Below, piece by piece: positions 9,440 to 21,900 of a stretch of 64,000 nt of DNA (within the stretch, counting starts at the first letter, position 1; each line of letters begins with the position of its first letter). The stretch is from Adineta steineri. Taxonomy: Eukaryota; Rotifera; Eurotatoria; Adinetida; Adinetidae. The notes beneath the pieces are model-generated. The model was given only the letters and a program-made list of their open reading frames with translations. It did no database searches and was not told where the DNA came from. Position numbers and translations under genes: made by a program. The stretch covers positions 50,544 to 114,543 of the forward strand of contig CAJNOI010000242.1 in NCBI GenBank assembly GCA_905250115.1. The letters are read 5' to 3'.

Positions 9440-12400
9440 ATGAGTCATTCAGAAGATCGTCTTACATTTATCAAACTGAAAAATAAACGCTTACCAGCAG
9501 ATTTGGATTATCTTACTTGTGAATTATTATCTCTTGAAGAAGCGATGAATGAATTACAAGGTGTTTTAGAAGACATAAATCGTTTTGTTAAAGAAGCGAA
9601 AAAACATTGTACATATCCAAATGATCATAACTTAACAAAAGATGAATCTGCTGCAATTTATATTTATACAATGGAAATTTCTGATAACTCAAGTATTTAT
9701 CGAATTTTAAATCAAATACTTCGTCTAGAAGATCGATCAGAAGTTCGTCCATGGTTTGGATATTTAAAACTTTTAGATTCTGCAACATCGAAATTACCTA
9801 AAATCAAAGGAATTGTTTGGCGTGGAATTGATAAAGATGTTATTAAGAGTTTTAAAAAAGGTCAACGCATTACTTGGTGGAGTATAAGTTCATGTTCAAC
9901 ATCTGTTGATATTATTTCTTCATTTATTAACAAATCTTCTTCAAGTACAATGTTCCAGATCGAATGTTTAAATGGAAAATCAATTTCATCATATACATGT
10001 TATCCAAATGAAAATGAAATTATTTTAATGCCTGGAACAATGTTTGAAGTTGTATCTAATCCATTAAGTCATCATGGTGGATTAAATATTATTCATTTAA
10101 AAGAAATTAATGATGATGATGATGATGAAGAAGAAGAAGAAGAAGAAGAAGAAGAAGAACTACCTAGACCACCAAATCCAAGTAAGTACTTTAACTACTA
10201 TATTTATTATATAATAAATCAATAAAATGAATTTCGATAAATAAATGAATATGAAAATAATTGCTTAAAATCTAATTAATAAATTGATAGAAAGTATTAT
10301 TTTATTACTTATTTGTTTCAATAAAATATTAAAAATTTTATTAAACTAATACATAAATTAATACTATTAATTTAATAGTAACTATTATCTATCTCCATCT
10401 TTCTTTTTTATAATAAAATATGAACAAATTCTCTTTCTTTATATCTTTATTAGGAAAATTTCAAATCATAAAATTGACTTTTCATTCGTTCCATTTCAAA
10501 TAACTTCGAAAACTTGAACAATAGTTCTCATTATCTAAATAATTATTTGTTTATTTATTTTTTCCAAACAAAAATATTATATTAATATTTTCAAATATTT
10601 TTATATGGATTAAATTAAAATAAATTATTTATTTTTCTATCACTATCGAATAAAATCATTGTATTTTCTTTTTATTAAGATTGTTAAGCTTGTTGTTTCT
10701 TTAACTTTTATTTATCACACACACACACTTGACACAAAATGAACGACTATATATAGGTCGGTAAAAGGAGAAAACCCATATATGAATACGAAAGGAAAAT
10801 CTCTAAAATGATCATCTCTTAGAACAACATAAAAGATAAGATAACAGAGAGAGGAATAATCCCTCATATATGAAAGAGGAAAATACCTCTCGATAGAGAG
10901 AATGACAAGAAGGGAAAATACCTATATATAAGAAGAAGAACAGAAAGGAAAATACCTATTGATAGAGAGAATGACAAGAGAAGATAATACATATATAAGA
11001 AGAAGAATAGAACGGAGAACGAAAGAGAAAATGACACATATACGATCATCGTGATGATCGTTCTTATGAACTGCATATATGTAGATGCAGGGCATAACAA
11101 AGATTCTTATCAGTCAAAGCATCCTACACCTAGTGCAGCAACTGTATTAAAGTTTCCATTAACAACAAATGAAATATCAACTCATTCTCAAATAAAACAA
11201 AGTATGTATCATTAAATAGCAATAGCAGTAATTTTGTTTAAAAAATAGTTTCATCGGCTTTCAAATTGAGGGTGGGTGTGAGTGTGGGTCTGGGCCTGGG
11301 TATGAGTGCAGCTGTAATATTAATAGTTGTTATATTATTGTATCCATATCCACATCCACACCCAACTTTCGTGTCGAATAGTTTTCATATTAATTCATTT
11401 CCATGTGAACCAGCTTTTGTATCACTCAATTATCGACGATCAGTTTTTGTTAGATAGATTTTCGTAGTGCTATAAATTTCATCCTAAGTTACCTCTTTCT
11501 TTATCTTCTTAATACTTTTTCGCAGTTTTTCTGATGTGCTCGGGTACATTTCTTTTTCTCCTTTGAAGACTTATCATTTATTATTTCAGTTCCTAGCCCT
11601 TTCTACAATGCATGCCGAGATAATAACATTAGTTTGGTTGAAAATTATTTGCAAAAAATGTCATTAGAGGAAGTTAACCAAATGGAACCAAATGGGTCAA
11701 CCGCTTTGCATGTAGCTGCATATCGAGGACATGAAAAAATTGTTGAACTACTATTAAAGAAAGGTGCTTCTTATTCAACAGTTAATAGATATAATTCTAC
11801 TCCACTAGCTGAAGCTAAAACCGATAAAATAAAACAATTGATTCGTCGTCGTATGAATAAGACTCGTTTTGTCAGTGATTCTCTTGAATGGATTATTTCT
11901 ACAAATGATGCAGATTATCAATCACATGAATATTTCAAAAAATTGGAAATTTATGGTAAAGATCCACACTTTCCTCGATTAATTATTTACATAAAAGAAA
12001 ATTATCTTAATAAGGATCTGCAACATGTGGATGATATCAACACAATAAAAGAATATTTTGATCTTGCAATAAACAAAAAAGATCCCACTTATTTATTACA
12101 AGCATATACAGCTGAAACTGGTTTTTATTCTACACTTAATCTTCATTTGGCACAATTAAAACTCGAAAATTTAACTATTACAGAGAATCTTAGTCGAGCA
12201 TATTATATTGGAATAATTGCTCGTCACCCGAAATTCAGTAGTTTGTCATATACTGGAACAACATATCGAGGTATGATGATTACTGAGGATGATATAAAAC
12301 AGTATAAGATAGGCACTCGCATTTTAACAAAAACATTTTCGTCATCATCGAAACAATTGAATATAGCATCAAGATTTCTTAATAGCAATCGCGATGTAAA

Positions 12401-12599
12401 TGATCGATTAAGCACAATATGTATTTATGAAATACGTAATCAAAGAACTGCATTAGATATTGAAAATATATCATTATTTCAAGATGAAAAAGAAGTTCTA
12501 ATTTTACCATATTCAGCATTCAAAATAATCGACATTAAACAGAATAAAGACAAATCACCAAGAATTGAAATTAAACTAAAAGAATGTGAGCCATGGTAG
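9440..12599 (+). CDS. ART - ankyrin - ART protein (two mono-ADP-ribosyltransferase domains)
   Basis: Three exons, 9440-10181, 11091-11201 and 11590-12599, join in phase 1 at both junctions to give exactly 621 codons (620 aa). The first ART domain has the arginine-transferase triad: Arg128 in VWRGI, a Ser motif near 148-154 (WWSISSCST), and Glu191-x-Glu193 in PNENEIILMPG. A run of five Asp and about eleven Glu follows. Exon 3 opens with an ankyrin-type segment (FYNACRDNNISLVENYL, then GSTALHVAAYRGHEKIVELL). A second ART domain follows with Arg in TTYRGM, a Ser motif FSSSS and Glu-x-Glu in DEKEVLILP. The R-S-E-x-E signature predicts transfer of ADP-ribose from NAD+ to protein arginines. No signal peptide is visible, so a cytosolic role is likely. 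Exon 2 could start 12 bases later, at 11103, in the same phase. Introns 1 and 2 carry repeats, and the gene converges with the RNF213-like gene. Confidence 0.82.
10876..11032. repeat. About two and a half copies of a ~67-bp purine-rich unit in ART intron 1
   Basis: The unit contains GGAAAATACCT, GATAGAGAGAATGACAAGA and TATATAAGAAGAAGAA in the same order, with copies at about 10876-10942 and 10943-11010 and a partial third. It is intronic. The minus-strand frame at 10864-11100 is a repeat artefact. Confidence 0.65.
11267..11364. repeat. GTGTGGG-family hairpin in ART intron 2
   Basis: The left arm GAGGGTGGGTGTGAGTGTGG and following GGGTATGAGTG pair with a right arm ATCCATATCCACATCCACACCC. The loop is about 35-40 bp. 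It lies within the 388-bp intron 11202-11589. Confidence 0.7.
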
Positions 12600-12992
12600 A
12601 ATGCTTGATTGACTGATATTTTTGGTTTTTGGTTTTGCTGTGTTGATTTATTATACAAAAAAAAATATGAAAATAAAAGAAAAGTCATTGTCATTCTATT
12701 CTGTCTAATGCCAACTGCTTTATTTTTGCTTAATATATGGTACCTTCATAATAGAGGGGTGCAAGAATACGGATACAACTTGTATCGGGTTTTTATTCAA
12801 ATAGAGTATGGGTGTGGGTATGGACGGGTGTGGGAATTAGTATGAGTGATAATGAAGTGAACACCCTCACCGCTCTTTTTAAATTGTGGTATATAAAAGC
12901 GATAGCTTAGAAATTAACAACGGTAAATTTTTATTTGTAAAAGAAAATAATTACACGTTGATTATATAAAAATCAATATAAATTCTTCATTT
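12600..12992. other. Convergent 3' intergenic region with a hairpin
   Basis: This is the space between the stop codons of the ART gene (+) and the RNF213-like gene (-). It holds a GTGTGGG-family hairpin at about 12804-12872 (GAGTATGGGTGTGGG on the left, ACACCCTCACC on the right). AT-rich 3' UTR-like sequence with AATAAA-type motifs lies on the plus strand near 12670. Confidence 0.6.
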
Positions 12993-15900
12993 CTATTCGT
13001 CCTTCTTTCTTAATTCAAGTGGTATTATCATAGACATGGAAGGAAATAACTGATGGATGTCATTAATTGATAAATCAAAATCAATCTGAGGTCGATCAGT
13101 AGTCAATGCAACCAATTCATATTTGTCAATATTATCATATTGAATGTGTAGTTTTTCCAGTGTTTCTTTGGCAATAGTCGATGCCAGTGTATCTTGATAG
13201 CAAGGTAATGTTATTGTTTGTTCTGAATATAGAATTGAACAATTCATAGGCATCGTAGAAATTAATTGAAATTGAATATCGGTTATGGTTTCATCCATAT
13301 CCTCTAACGAGATATCATCTTCGATTAATGTGCCATCGTCTAGTGTTAACTGATAACAATTCTCGCTTAAACCAAATAATTCACACGAAATAGAGTGTAA
13401 ACGTTTGATTGTAATCACCATTGAACAATTAAAATAAATTGACTGATTGTTTCCACTCTTCTGTACTGTAACAGTAACTGGCAAATTGTCGTCGGTTACG
13501 ATAAATCGAGCAGGTGATTCGGATTGAAAAGATATTAGTTGAGTGTCTACGGATGGAACGAAATCATTCGAGTATACAAGATATTGATGTAAAACATCGA
13601 TTTGATATTCTTTGCAAATGTCATCTATAGTAGCATGAATAAAATATCTCTGATACTTTTCATTTTCCTTTTCGAGAAGCGATTCATTCGATTTGTTAAT
13701 CCATACAAGACATGTTTCATTTTCTTTTAGAAGAATAAATCTAGTCTGATTGATATTTGAAAGAATTACGTTAGCATCAATAACTCTTTGAGTCTCATTC
13801 GAAGCTAAATATTTGTAAATATCGATGGATTTGCCTGTTAATTCTAATAATTGTTTTATAGTTGTATTTCTATTCGATAGAGGTATTTTAATCTGTTCTT
13901 TATCATCATATTTTAATATTTGTATTGCAACTGTTATTCGAAAATGAACTGGTTGATTTTCCAAGATTGAATAATGACCTACATCATCTGTGATCAAAAT
14001 CTCATCACTTGTTTCTCCTAATAGAAGAATACAATCATCTAGAAAACTATCAATTAAATTTAATTGTCGTAGAAGATTTTCATCTTTTAATAAAGTCGAA
14101 ATTTTCATTGATTTTAATGTATGAATAAGTTGAGTATTTGTTTCATAAGAGAAAATAACTTTCGTAGTAATATTTCTATTGATAGCATCGACTATCATTG
14201 GCTCAGTTTGATCGATTATTGAAGATATTGTTTGACTATTATCAATAATTACTTTCTGTTTTCTCATAACAAAAGCCAAATCATCGATAGGTGGTTCATT
14301 TATTTGTGAAAGAGTTTTTAACCAAAGATCGATTTGTTGCCATTTTGTTGTAGGATGAAATAAGCTCGTTTGAATTCGACCTATCAAAGAGAAAATAGTA
14401 TGTTATTGAAAGAATCTGAATAATTACCTTCTTTGTATCGTAAAATTAATTCACATAGATTATTAGTATCGAATGTTTCTTCTGTTACGAAGATAGTGAT
14501 CGGTTTATTATTCGTTTTACAAAGATCACCGACGATTCCATCATCGATACATTTACCATATTCATCAAAGAAGCAAAGACAACTTTCTGATGATAGACGA
14601 TCATTATCGATTAAACGATTGATAAGAGTTGAAACGTGACTTGATAATGTCGATTGATATTTAAATACTGTTGTTTGGAATTGAAACTGAATTTCAACTA
14701 AGAGTTGTTTTTCAATAATACGATATTCAGTAAGAGGTTGATGAGGTGGATGATAATCATTGTTAATAAAATCAACAAATATTTCATTTTTATCTATAAC
14801 AACCAACGTATCAAGATCGTACTTTTTATCATCAAATAATTTTCTTAATTGTTCGCAGAACTTTTCACGTTTCCACATATATGTGATAGATTTTCCATCT
14901 GGATTTATAATTGTAAACTTTTGTATTGGTTTAGTTGTAATGGTCGGTGCTAATTTGTGTTCTTCTCGATATTTATGTATCTGTTGAATAAATGCTGATG
15001 ATGTACTTGAAACTAATTTCAAATTTAATTCAATATGCTCGTCGGAGTAACCTTCAAATTGTTGTTTGTTTTTGATATCAGGTAGATTGTTTATTATTGC
15101 ATCGTCTATTTCCATTGAAGGAATAACCCAATCACTTAATTCATCAGTATTTTGCTGTTCAGATTCATCTTCTGATTGTAAATATTGCTGAAAACGATTT
15201 TCTTGTTTCTCTTGTTGTTCGAATGAATTGAAATTTTCATTCCATAATTTCATTTCTTTTACTTCAATATTCATTTTTCGTTCTTGAAGAATTGATCGTG
15301 TTCGAATTAAATGAATACTAATCTCGACATAATTTTCACATTTTATTCTTTCTGGTATAGAAGAAAGAATTGAATTTTCGATTGCTAAATGTTGACATGT
15401 CTCTGTTAATGATTGAGTAGATCGTTGAAGAAGAGTATTTTCAATAGTTTTTAATTCATTGAGAAATTCAGTAATTGTTTGAATAGTCAATTGGATCTTG
15501 TCAAGATCATTTTTAATTATGTTTGCATCAAAATTTCGAATAAGCTCTTTATTTAATTGAGTATCAATCGGAATTCGAAGTAGAGGATGTATATCGGTAA
15601 ACAAATGTTGAAAGCCACTAATAGATTCTGCATAGAGTTTAAGTATATCATCGATATGACATAGTTGGAAATCTTTGATTTCATATTGTTCTAATCGTTG
15701 ATGAATATCATTATCGTGATCCATTGTTTCAGCAAATTGATATAGATTAAGAGATGATTTATCATCTCGATGATTTTTTAATGTTAATGCTATTTGTCTT
15801 AGAAGATTGTAAGCATGATAAAGTTTATCTAATAACATATCTTTTAAATAATTCCATTCACCCTCAAGTTGCTCATTACTAAGTGGAAGTAAATATTTTT

Positions 15901-18900
15901 CATCAAGATTTAAACTTTCTATATCATTTGTTGTTGTTGTTGCTTGATTTCGTTTTGTGTGACATTGATATTTTTGAATAATATGTTGATAGTTAATACG
16001 ACAGAGAAGAAGAAATGTTCGAATAATCTGTGATTGAACATAGACAAAATCAAATTTTAATCGTGAATCTACAGTTAAGAAATCTTGTTCTTCATTATTA
16101 ATAAGACTTGCTCGAGATAACTGTTCAATCCATAAGCAATTCTCGTCGTTCAGTGTAATAACACCGGTACTATCTTTTGCTACTTGTGAAATCGAAACTT
16201 CTTTTGATGTTAATTCATTAATCAAATTTTTCAAAACACCAACAGTATGAGTTTGATTGTTATTCAATTCTTTTTCGAGTAGATCCAATAAATTATTGTG
16301 ATAGTCGACCAAGACACTAAATCAACAGAAGAAATTTATTTTACATAACACACTCGCAAAAATCAGGCTAACGCTCAATAAACTTTCCTTGTAGATAAAT
16401 CTTAAAATTATTGAAGTTTATGCCAGCTAAAACTCTAGGAAATGGTAGAGATCTCGAAATCTCAACTGTCTTTCTTATAAGTATTTCAGCCTATATAAGA
16501 CAGTTGAAATTTCGAATCACAACTCTCAAAAAATTTTCTAAGAAAGTCAAAAGACTTTGGGGTCAGAGAAAAAGTTTTTCCTAGTCGAGAATCATGTTGG
16601 GGTGGGTCGGTGTGGATGAGAGTGAGTGTGACTATGGTGTGAGACAATAACAACACCCACACCCACACTCTCAAAATTTTACCTGAGCATGCGCCTGATA
16701 ATATCTCCTTCATCATAATTTTCGTTAGTAACTAAATAATTCACTGGTGTATCGAATGTAATCGTTGTAAAACGTTGAGTTTCATCACAAGCACCTGGTC
16801 GAATGAGACCATCAGCGAATTGATGATACATATTGACAGCATCGATTCCATTTTGAATAATCAAATGATGATTTTTACTCTCATTCTGATTTTGCTGATA
16901 CTGAGAATGATTATAATGTTTTTCACCTCGATCGTACAATTGTTGTAATGTTATTGTTACAAATTCATTTTGATCAATTAATTGTGTGTATGTTTGATGT
17001 AAAAGAAGATAGAATTGACTAAGATCATATATTAATTTTGTCTTTTTTAAAAACTCCATAGAATCAAGAATATGACGTAAAATTTTAAGAGATGATTTTG
17101 AATGTATTTGACGATGTAATTCAGTTTTAAAATGTGTAAATTGAATAATAAGGGGCATTTGATCAGTAAAACTCTGGAGATTTGTTTGAATTTGGGATTT
17201 TAAATTTAATTGATTAATATAAGTTTTATATTCAGCTAGTTTTTCATAAACAAAATAAAATACTTCATTTTGATATTTTTCTTCAGCTTTAACTTGATCG
17301 TGTAATGTCGTGTAGACAGGTTTAATCCATGAATTGGTATTTTGTGTTAGAAAAGCCATTTGTTCAAAACAATGATTTAACAGAATACAAGCATCATCTG
17401 GATTTGATCGAACTGATAGCCAATGAAATGTTGATAATAATCTAGTACAAACAAAATTACAAACTTTAGCTCGAATACTATCACCACTAAGTCGATAAGT
17501 AGGTGTAATATCGGCAATAGCCGTTGGTGTGAGAATAGGACCATGTAAATTTTCAACGGATGTTTCAAATAATAATAAATGCCAAGCCTAATAATAAAAC
17601 AAAAACTATAGATAATAAATGCTCATAAAAACTTACCAATGCACCAAATGTAGAAAAATAAGCAACATAAACTGCTGGAACATTCAATACACTTTCATTT
17701 CCTCTGTTTGCATACCGTATTAAATCACCATTTTGTGAAATGATACAACCACAATCGTAATGCACACCATTTCCTTGAATAATATTTATCGACGTCGAAC
17801 CAAAACCTAATTAAAATAATGAAATACATCAGTTCAGGCCCGAGTCAAAAAACTTTGAGCCCGACGGATTCTACCGATATGGGCCAACGTCTCAAGATTC
17901 AATGTCAAACACCTGTTTGGCCAATCATTACGAGTTTTTTAGAGACTAAACATTCGAAATTTAATTCGAAAATTTCGAAAAAGTAATTATATAATCAGAT
18001 TTTTCAGTTTTAAGAGAGTTCGTATAGATTCTCTAAAAAGGATGCTTACTATATAAGAAGAAACTCATTTTGATTGTCTAAAAGATATCTCTGAACTATA
18101 CCTTGGGTCACAAAAATCTCACACTACCCCACGCCGCTTTTATCAAACTTTATCGAATGTTCTTACGTCTCTAAGTTCTCTGTACTGCATTTTATCTAGA
18201 TATCTAATAAAATAATACTAACCAAAAGTATTCTCTAGAGCGAATGATTGAAATGCAAATGTCCAAAGAAACGATTGTTTACCACCTAATAAAATCATTG
18301 CCATTAAATTAACAAGCATATGACGTAAACCTAAGTCAAATTCATTTTGACAATCAAGTTTAAATAAATTATTAATAGAGTTATTATCGTTTTCTAATGA
18401 ATATCCAATCATATATCGTTCTGGTTGTATAAGAATACAAAAAACTCGAAATTCTTCCGATGATAATTGTAAGACATTTTGAATTATTTCTAATAATGAA
18501 CTAATTAACGTTAACTTATTATTACAATAATACTCATAATAAATATTTAATAATAACATTGATTTAATTTCATTTAATTTCAATTTAGCTGGATCAGAAT
18601 TTAGTTTTAATTGAATCCAATCAGATAAAGATTTCCATTGATTTGGTTTAGTATTATCTCTAACACATATGTTAACTATTTCTCTTAATTCTTCATAGGG
18701 TTGATGAAGTTTTGGAAATATCGATGAATTATTATTTGTCGATAATGTAAATTGTATTCGATGACATAATTGTAAAGATTTATTCTGTTGAAATGTTTGA
18801 TTTAATTCAAGTAAATCATATAAAGTCGTCGCCCACAGTTTATTCAAGTGTTGAATATAATCGGATTTTAATAAATTCAAAAGAAAATTCCACGATTGTT

Positions 18901-21900
18901 TCGATATAATTGTCGATAGAAAAAGTTGAAGATGATTACTAAATTGAATCGGTTGTTGATCGATCGATAAAAGTTCATTGATAGTTGTTGATAAAATAGG
19001 ATTGATTGTGTTTTGTTCTTCACTTTGTAAATCTGTTTGACATAATAATAGTGCAATCATTCTTAAGCGAAAATAATCTTTTAATTGTTTAAAAAGATTT
19101 TCTACAAGAGGTAAAAAGAGTCTGTTTTCGATTTTAGGAATTTCTAATAACATTCCTTTGTTAATAACTTTAGAAGTAATTGTTTCATTATTCATTTGAC
19201 GTCTGAGATGAAAGAAATATAAATCAAGTAATGTTTGTCTTATTGTAGGTCGATTATTATCGAGAGAAAATATCGATGGATGATATGGTATTTGATAGTT
19301 TTGAAGAAGATTAACATTTGTTAAACATTCGATGAGAATTGGAAGTAAATCTAAACGATCCCATATATCGAAAGTTTGCTTAGTTTGTTGTTTTAATTTG
19401 AGAGTAATATTAACTAATTCATCGAATAGAAATTGTTTCATTGATAAAGATAATTTACAAGTTGGTTGATCCAAATATTTAAAAAGAAAACAAATATCTT
19501 GTTTAGATAATTCTATCATTGATTTCAATATAGATATTATCCATTGTTGAAGGTCGATCATCAATGTCGAATTCTCAACATTTTTATTTTCCAAATATCG
19601 ATAAATGATATCGATCATTTTCGGAAATAATCTTAGACAAATAGATGTTTGATTGAAGTTTGTTTCTCTAAGTAAATTTGATACTAATTCTTGTGGTTCA
19701 GGTGTTTTTTCATTCATCAAAATAAGATAAGCCAAATTCATAAATTCAATTTGATTTTTAATATCAATAAGTTGCATACTTTGTAAAACTTTTTCCGATG
19801 GATAATATTTCGAAATGAATGTGTAAGTATAAATCCATGCTTCACTATTCTCATGATTTGAACATAATTGACAAAGATTTTTCCATAAATAATCGAAGAT
19901 TAATCGAAAAAATGTTTCACGTACATTTGAACGTGTTACATCATCGTCATTAAATAAATTCTCATAGAATGATCGTGTAGGATCAAGACGATCCATAATT
20001 CGACACGCTGAATAAATTGAAATAAGATCATTTTGATCATATTCTATCGAAGTATAAACATGAGCAAGAAGCCATAGATTTTTATTAGGATATGCATCTA
20101 GTAATTGTCGATCATTATCATCAATAAGTAATAACCATCGGCGTGAAACAAATTCAACTGTTTGTTGACATTGAATAATATCATTAGTAAAATTATTCTC
20201 AATGATTGTGCAAAATGTTCGAACAAGATCATTTGAATAAGAATAAAGAATACGTTCACAAATAATATCAGTTAAGATTTTATCGTTTAACATCGAATTA
20301 ATTAATTTCGATCGGAATTGTTCGAATGTGTATTGAGTAGTTTCATTTTCATCGACAATAGTTATTGGTAGAATAGTATAGTAATCACGACGTAAGCCAT
20401 CTTCGGTTTCTATATCAAGCAAATGAGTAATATTAGAAGAATTTTCTATTTCTAACGTGTTTTATCCTCAAGAGATTTTGTGACTGATATCTTGAGGGTG
20501 TGGGTGTTGGCTAATAGAAGAAACATCTGCGATCACACCCACACCCACACCCTCTGTTCTCTTCTTAAGCAAGGAGTATGATTTATCATAAATATATATA
20601 TATTCTCCGAATGAAATACTAACCTTTATTCTCCGTTTGTTTGAGAATGAGTGTTAATTTAATCTCATCTGCATGCGATTTGATACGTTGATGAAATAAA
20701 TGATACAATGGAGTTTGTGGTATGCAAGAATAATGCGTCACAAGTTGAAATATTCCTTGTGTTGTTGATGAAGAAAATATATCTTTATCATCATTGATAG
20801 CAAACGATTGATAATCAATTAGATTCATTAAGGAAGTAGAATTATTCTGATCTGTTGATAAATTTGGTAATGTTTCTAATCCATAATCATTGACAATAAA
20901 TTTAAAAATATTTGAAACAAAATTTGTAAATGAAATTCGTGTTTGTGATTGTATCGAACCTATGAGACCATCGAAACGTTTTCCACAAAGAATATCTTTA
21001 GAAATTTGATAAATTAAATTATAAATTTTTTTCGAAGAATTTTTCTTAGTTAATAAATGTTCATGATAAATATTAACAATACGTTTTTGTAATTCTATCG
21101 ATTGTTGAAGTATCTGTTTTAAACATTTAACACGACGCATTGTATTTGTTTGACGATTATAAAATTCATAAGCCATTTGATTTGTAAACATATCTTGTGG
21201 TAATTCAGGAAGTATAATTTGAATTCGAGAACAAAAATCCCATAGACAATCTTCGAAAAGAATATTCAAATCACATAGAATATTGTCAGTTGCTGGCTGT
21301 TGTTGATCATGAGATGATGATAAAATTCGTAACATTTTTTGCAGATGAAATGCACTTCCTGGTGCACATGTATCAAAGAAATAATAATCCCAATCTTTCA
21401 AAAATATAGATGGAAAACAGGATTGATGATACAAGTCTTGAGATGGAGAATGTAAAAGCATAAGAAAATGCTTTGGCTTCGTTCGATTGTTAGCATTGCA
21501 AGAGTATTCTGTTTTATCAATGAGTTGCCGAACGAAAGGTATATGTAAACGTTGCTGTCCGATTCGAGCATCGATTACAATAATTAATACATTTTTCGTC
21601 CGATCATTTTCATAGTTATGAAATTTCTCTTGCAACTCAACAGAGTTTTCAATTACACCCTAAAGAACAAGTTAACATATCGGTAATTATTTAAGGAAAT
21701 ATAAACTACAAGTGAATTTTATATGGAAGTTTATTATAGTAACTAACTGTAGACTTACCAAATTCAGTATTTCTATCGTTTCACTGGTGTTATTATCATT
21801 ATTGAATAATTCATTTTTTGATTGTTGATTTAGACCAACAACATAAGATGATGTTCTCGTAAATATAATCACTTTTGTTGTAATGTTTATATTATTTGAT

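Noticed and set aside
10141-10160. GAA-repeat expansion as an independent repeat element
   Set aside because: It is in frame inside the ART exon and encodes the acidic linker, so it is treated as part of the protein.
9440-10225. Two separate ART genes, the first ending at 10225
   Set aside because: The frame ends in a strong GTAAGT donor, and the next two exons keep phase 1 and close to exactly 621 codons, so one gene is the better model.
11266-11457. Val/Gly/Leu-rich 63-codon plus frame in the ART intron
   Set aside because: Created by the hairpin repeat inside the intron 11202-11589.
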